64,000 nucleotides of DNA, from NCBI RefSeq assembly GCF_000472925.1, contig NZ_AXAS01000011.1:62001-126000 (forward strand). The letters run 5' to 3'. The first letter of the stretch is position 1, and each line of letters begins with the position of its first letter. The position numbers and the translations under genes were made by a program. Source of the stretch: Bradyrhizobium sp. Ec3.3 (GTDB taxonomy: Bacteria > Pseudomonadota > Alphaproteobacteria > Rhizobiales > Xanthobacteraceae). This document shows, piece by piece, positions 61,342-64,000 of the stretch. The notes under the pieces are model-generated. The model saw only the letters and a list, made by a program, of their open reading frames with translations, had not been told where the DNA came from and did not search any database.

Positions 61342-62685
61342 ATGAGCCAGACCGCTACCTTTGCCGGTTCCGCAGGCACTGCCAAGAACCCTAACAAGAG
61401 CGCGGTCGAGACCTCGACCATCCGCGCCATCTCCTGGCGCCTGATTCCTTTCCTGGTGCTGGCCTACTTCTTTTCCTATCTCGACCGCGTCAATCTCGGC
61501 TTCGCGGCGCTGACCATGAATGCGGAGTTGAAGTTCACGCCGCTGATCTTCTCCTGGGGCGCCGGCATCTTCTTCATCGGCTATTTCATCTTCGAGGTGC
61601 CGAGCAACCTGGCGCTGGAGAGATTCGGCGCGAGCCGCTGGATCGCCCGCATCATGGTGACCTGGGGCGTGATCTCGGCGCTGATGGCGACGGTCAACGG
61701 CGTCACCAGCTTCTACGTCCTGCGCTTCTTGCTCGGTGTCGCCGAAGCCGGCTTCTTCCCCGGCATCATCCTTTATCTCACCTATTGGTACCCTGCCGAA
61801 TATCGCGCGCGCTTCCTCGCGGCCTTTGCCATTGCGGTGCCGGTCTCGACTGTGATCGGCGCGCCGATCTCGGGCCTGCTGCTCGGGCTCGACGGTGTGC
61901 TGGGCCTGCAGGGCTGGCAGTGGCTGTTCATCATCGAGGGCGTGCCGTCGGTGCTGCTTGGCATCGTCACCTGGTTCTATCTCACCGACAAGCCGGAGAA
62001 GGCGGATTGGCTGTCGGCCGAGCAGAAGGCGTGGCTCAAGGCCAGGCTTGATTCGGAAGTCGCAGCCAAGCAGGCGGTGAAGCACCTCTCGCTCGGCGAA
62101 GCCTTGTCGTCGCCGAAGGTGATAGCGCTGAGCCTGATCTATTTCGGCTTCGTCGGTGCGCTCTACGGCATGCAGTTCTGGCTGCCGCAGATCGTGAAGG
62201 CTTTTGGGCTCACAAATGCGCAGACCGGCTTCGTCACCGCGATTCCGTACCTGTTCGGCACCATCGCCATGATCCTGTGGGCGCGGCATTCCGATGCCAC
62301 GCGCGAGCGTGTGATGCATGTCGGTGCGCCGCTGCTGCTCACTGCCGTCGCGCTCGGCGTCTCCTCATATCTCACCGATCCCACCCTGACGATGGTGGCG
62401 CTGACGGTGGCCGCGATCGGCGTATTCTGCTGCTTCGGCGTGTTCTGGACCCTGCCGACCGCCTGGCTTTCCGGTATGGCGGCCGCCGGCGCCATCGCCC
62501 TGATCAACTCGATCGGCAATCTCGCCGGCTTCGCCGGGCCCTATTTGATCGGCTGGGTCAAGGAAGCCACCGGCCAGACCTCGACCGGCCTCCTGGTTCT
62601 CGCGATCCTGCCCCTGATCGCCGGCATCCTGGTGTTCGTCGGCGGCCACGAGAGCGAGCACGAGTTCGCCGAGCACGGGCGGTAG
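61342..62685 (+). CDS. MFS transporter, anion:cation symporter (ACS) type
   Basis: 447 residues, twelve predicted membrane helices, ATG 61342 preceded by GGGGGA. Family marks: F-F-S-Y-L-D-R-V-N-L-G-F-A near the first helix, F-E-V-P-S-N-L-A-L-E-R-F-G-A-S-R-W, G-V-A-E-A-G-F-F-P-G and F-I-I-E-G-V-P. ACS members import organic acids such as tartrate, glucarate or phthalate with protons; the substrate cannot be told from sequence alone. No catabolic gene is next to it. Confidence 0.9.
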   Translation: MSQTATFAGSAGTAKNPNKSAVETSTIRAISWRLIPFLVLAYFFSYLDRVNLGFAALTMNAELKFTPLIFSWGAGIFFIGYFIFEVPSNLALERFGASRWIARIMVTWGVISALMATVNGVTSFYVLRFLLGVAEAGFFPGIILYLTYWYPAEYRARFLAAFAIAVPVSTVIGAPISGLLLGLDGVLGLQGWQWLFIIEGVPSVLLGIVTWFYLTDKPEKADWLSAEQKAWLKARLDSEVAAKQAVKHLSLGEALSSPKVIALSLIYFGFVGALYGMQFWLPQIVKAFGLTNAQTGFVTAIPYLFGTIAMILWARHSDATRERVMHVGAPLLLTAVALGVSSYLTDPTLTMVALTVAAIGVFCCFGVFWTLPTAWLSGMAAAGAIALINSIGNLAGFAGPYLIGWVKEATGQTSTGLLVLAILPLIAGILVFVGGHESEHEFAEHGR

Positions 62686-62693
62686 CCTTCATG

Positions 62694-62812
62694 CGTCGCC
62701 CTGGCGAAAGCCAGGGCCCATACCCCGCGGCCCCTCTTGGGGCAGGTGGGGAGACGTTTCTTTCAACAACAGACTTCAGGGGTAATGGGCCTTGGCTTTC
62801 GCCAGGGCGACG
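62694..62812. repeat. Palindromic repeat, CGTCGCCCTGGCGAAAG family
   Basis: CGTCGCCCTGGCGAAAGCCAGGG at one end and CTTGGCTTTCGCCAGGGCGACG at the other (each shown within its ~22-base module) are inverted copies. They enclose ~75 bases that include AGGGGTAATGGG. Located between the MFS and adaptor genes; may act as a terminator. Confidence 0.8.
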
Positions 62813-62927
62813 GGAGGGAGACCCACTACTATCCCCTAACGCTCACGTTTTTCTGATGACTGACGATTATTGACTTTTATCAGTGATTAGTCGACATTTC
62901 TCCGGAACACAGTCGCAGGAGTGTCCG

Positions 62928-64000
62928 ATGTTCGTCCGGTCGATTTTGTCGAGCTATTCCAGGCTCTTGGCAGGTGCTTCGCTGGCCCTGATGGCCGTGG
63001 CGCTGGCCGGATGCAATGACACCGTGGCGCAAAAGGCCGAGCCACCGCGGCCGGTTCTGGTCGCAACCGCCCATTACGAGGCCGACACGCCGGAGCGTAG
63101 CTTCGTCGGCACCATCCGGCCCCGGATCGAGAGCGACCTCGGTTTCCGCGTCGCCGGCAAGGTGGCCAAGCGCCTCGTCGAGGTCGGCCAGACCGTCGAG
63201 GAGGGCCAGCCGCTCGCGACCCTCGATGAAGTCGATCTGAAGCTTCAGGCCGAGCAGGCCGTGGCCGAGCAGACTGCAGCGACCGGCGTGCTGGCCCAGG
63301 CTGCCGCCGCAGAGCAACGTGCCAAGGACCTCAAGGCCAAGGGCTGGACCACCGACGCGCAGATGGATACGAGCCGTGCGGCCGCCGACGAGGCCCGCGC
63401 GCGGTTGAATCGCGCCGAGCGCTCGGTCGAGCTGACCAAGAATTCCCTTTCCTACGCGACGCTCAACGCCGACGCCCGCGGCGTCGTCACCGCAACGCTG
63501 ATCGAGCCCGGCCAGGTGGTCGCCGCGGGCCAGGCTTCGATCCGCGTCGCCCGCTTTGCCGAGAAGGAAGCGGTCGTCGCGATCCCTGAGACGCTGGTCG
63601 GACGCGCCAAGTCGGGCGTCGCCAGCGTCACTCTTTGGTCGGAGCCGAACAAGAAGTACGCCGCCAAGCTGCGCGAGATCGCGCCTGCCGCCGATCCGGC
63701 CACGCGCACCTATCTTGCGAAATTCTCGCTGCCGGAAGCCGACGACAAGGTCGCGCTTGGCATGACCGCGACGCTGACGCTGTCGGATGCCGCCACCGAG
63801 CGCGTCGCGCGGCTGCCGCTGTCGGCGCTGTTCAACGAAGGCGGCAAGCCCTCCTTCTACGTCGTGGACGACAACGGCGCCGTCGCGCTGAAGCCAGTCA
63901 CGGTGAAATCCTACGAGAGCAACGACGTCGTCATCACCAGTGGCGTGGAAGAGGGTGCGAAGATCGTCGCGCTCGGCGTGCAGAAGCTCGATCCGAACCA
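62928..64000 (+). CDS. RND efflux periplasmic adaptor (MFP), 3' truncated by window
   Basis: The first 357 residues are visible; the frame is open at the window end. Lipoprotein signal with lipobox L-A-G-C, then the membrane-fusion layout: P-R-P-V-L-V-A, F-V-G-T-I-R-P-R, biotinyl-lipoyl half motifs G-K-V-A-K-R-L-V-E-V-G-Q-T-V and G-V-V-T-A-T-L-I-E-P-G-Q-V-V around an alpha-helical hairpin, then a beta-barrel. It links an inner-membrane RND pump, expected just downstream, to an outer-membrane channel. GCAGGAG precedes ATG 62928. Confidence 0.9.
   Translation, partial: MFVRSILSSYSRLLAGASLALMAVALAGCNDTVAQKAEPPRPVLVATAHYEADTPERSFVGTIRPRIESDLGFRVAGKVAKRLVEVGQTVEEGQPLATLDEVDLKLQAEQAVAEQTAATGVLAQAAAAEQRAKDLKAKGWTTDAQMDTSRAAADEARARLNRAERSVELTKNSLSYATLNADARGVVTATLIEPGQVVAAGQASIRVARFAEKEAVVAIPETLVGRAKSGVASVTLWSEPNKKYAAKLREIAPAADPATRTYLAKFSLPEADDKVALGMTATLTLSDAATERVARLPLSALFNEGGKPSFYVVDDNGAVALKPVTVKSYESNDVVITSGVEEGAKIVALGVQKLDPN

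Overview
This 64 kb window is high-GC alphaproteobacterial chromosome, most likely Bradyrhizobium or a close relative. That is inferred from gene content, codon use and several families of palindromic intergenic repeats I associate with that genus; no rRNA or tRNA is present to confirm it. No phage, plasmid, transposase, CRISPR array, tRNA or rRNA was seen.

Layout. 1-17.9 kb is a glycan region: a truncated methyltransferase/NodB deacetylase, a GT2 glycosyltransferase and a PglK-like ABC exporter joined by ATGA overlaps. These are followed by a 1,752-residue RTX/GH16/Ig-like secreted glycanase, a convergent Wzx-like flippase, an HTTM membrane protein overlapping a DCC thiol-oxidoreductase, a second glycosyltransferase and an OafA-type acyltransferase. 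18-25.4 kb carries an epimerase, an orphan OmpR-type regulator, an unknown two-gene unit, an alpha/beta hydrolase, a cytochrome c and phosphoglucomutase. 25.6-28.5 kb is a vanA-gntR-vanB aromatic O-demethylase operon with two TGTATACA operators in front.

28.5-37.9 kb is a patchwork accessory zone: small secreted proteins, a lytic transglycosylase-like protein, an orphan ABC_sub_bind protein next to a paralog remnant, a patatin with a 21-codon ABC_sub_bind relic coupled to it, a GFA protein, a tandem-domain nucleotide cyclase, a phytochelatin synthase-like protein and a truncated CadC-like regulator. Dispersed repeat cores and gene scraps suggest repeated recombination here.

38-64 kb is mostly ordinary core: a GGDEF-EAL protein, an NTF2/TetR divergent pair with a visible operator, a GMC oxidoreductase, hemC and hemE (convergent), a PAS-GGDEF protein, trhO-slyX, gamma-glutamyltransferase, an FKBP isomerase, a CsbD stress protein, a cupin, hydrolase and VOC proteins, a FecR/beta-barrel pair, a GT39-type mannosyltransferase, an OmpA protein, a Met-rich secreted peptide, a YcaQ-type glycosylase, an MFS transporter and the start of an RND adaptor.

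Regulatory signals legible in the DNA: GntR operators before vanA; a nested inverted repeat before tetR; two GGAAC-N16/17-CGTT promoters of the EcfG general stress type (CsbD and a small FPASDPVS protein); two perfect TGTGA-N6-TCACA palindromes about 75 nt upstream of two envelope-protein genes; and several hairpin terminators. I found no clearly new defence or mobile system. The best leads are the tandem degenerate cyclase, the HTTM-DCC pair, the RTX glycanase and the remnant-rich 28-38 kb zone.
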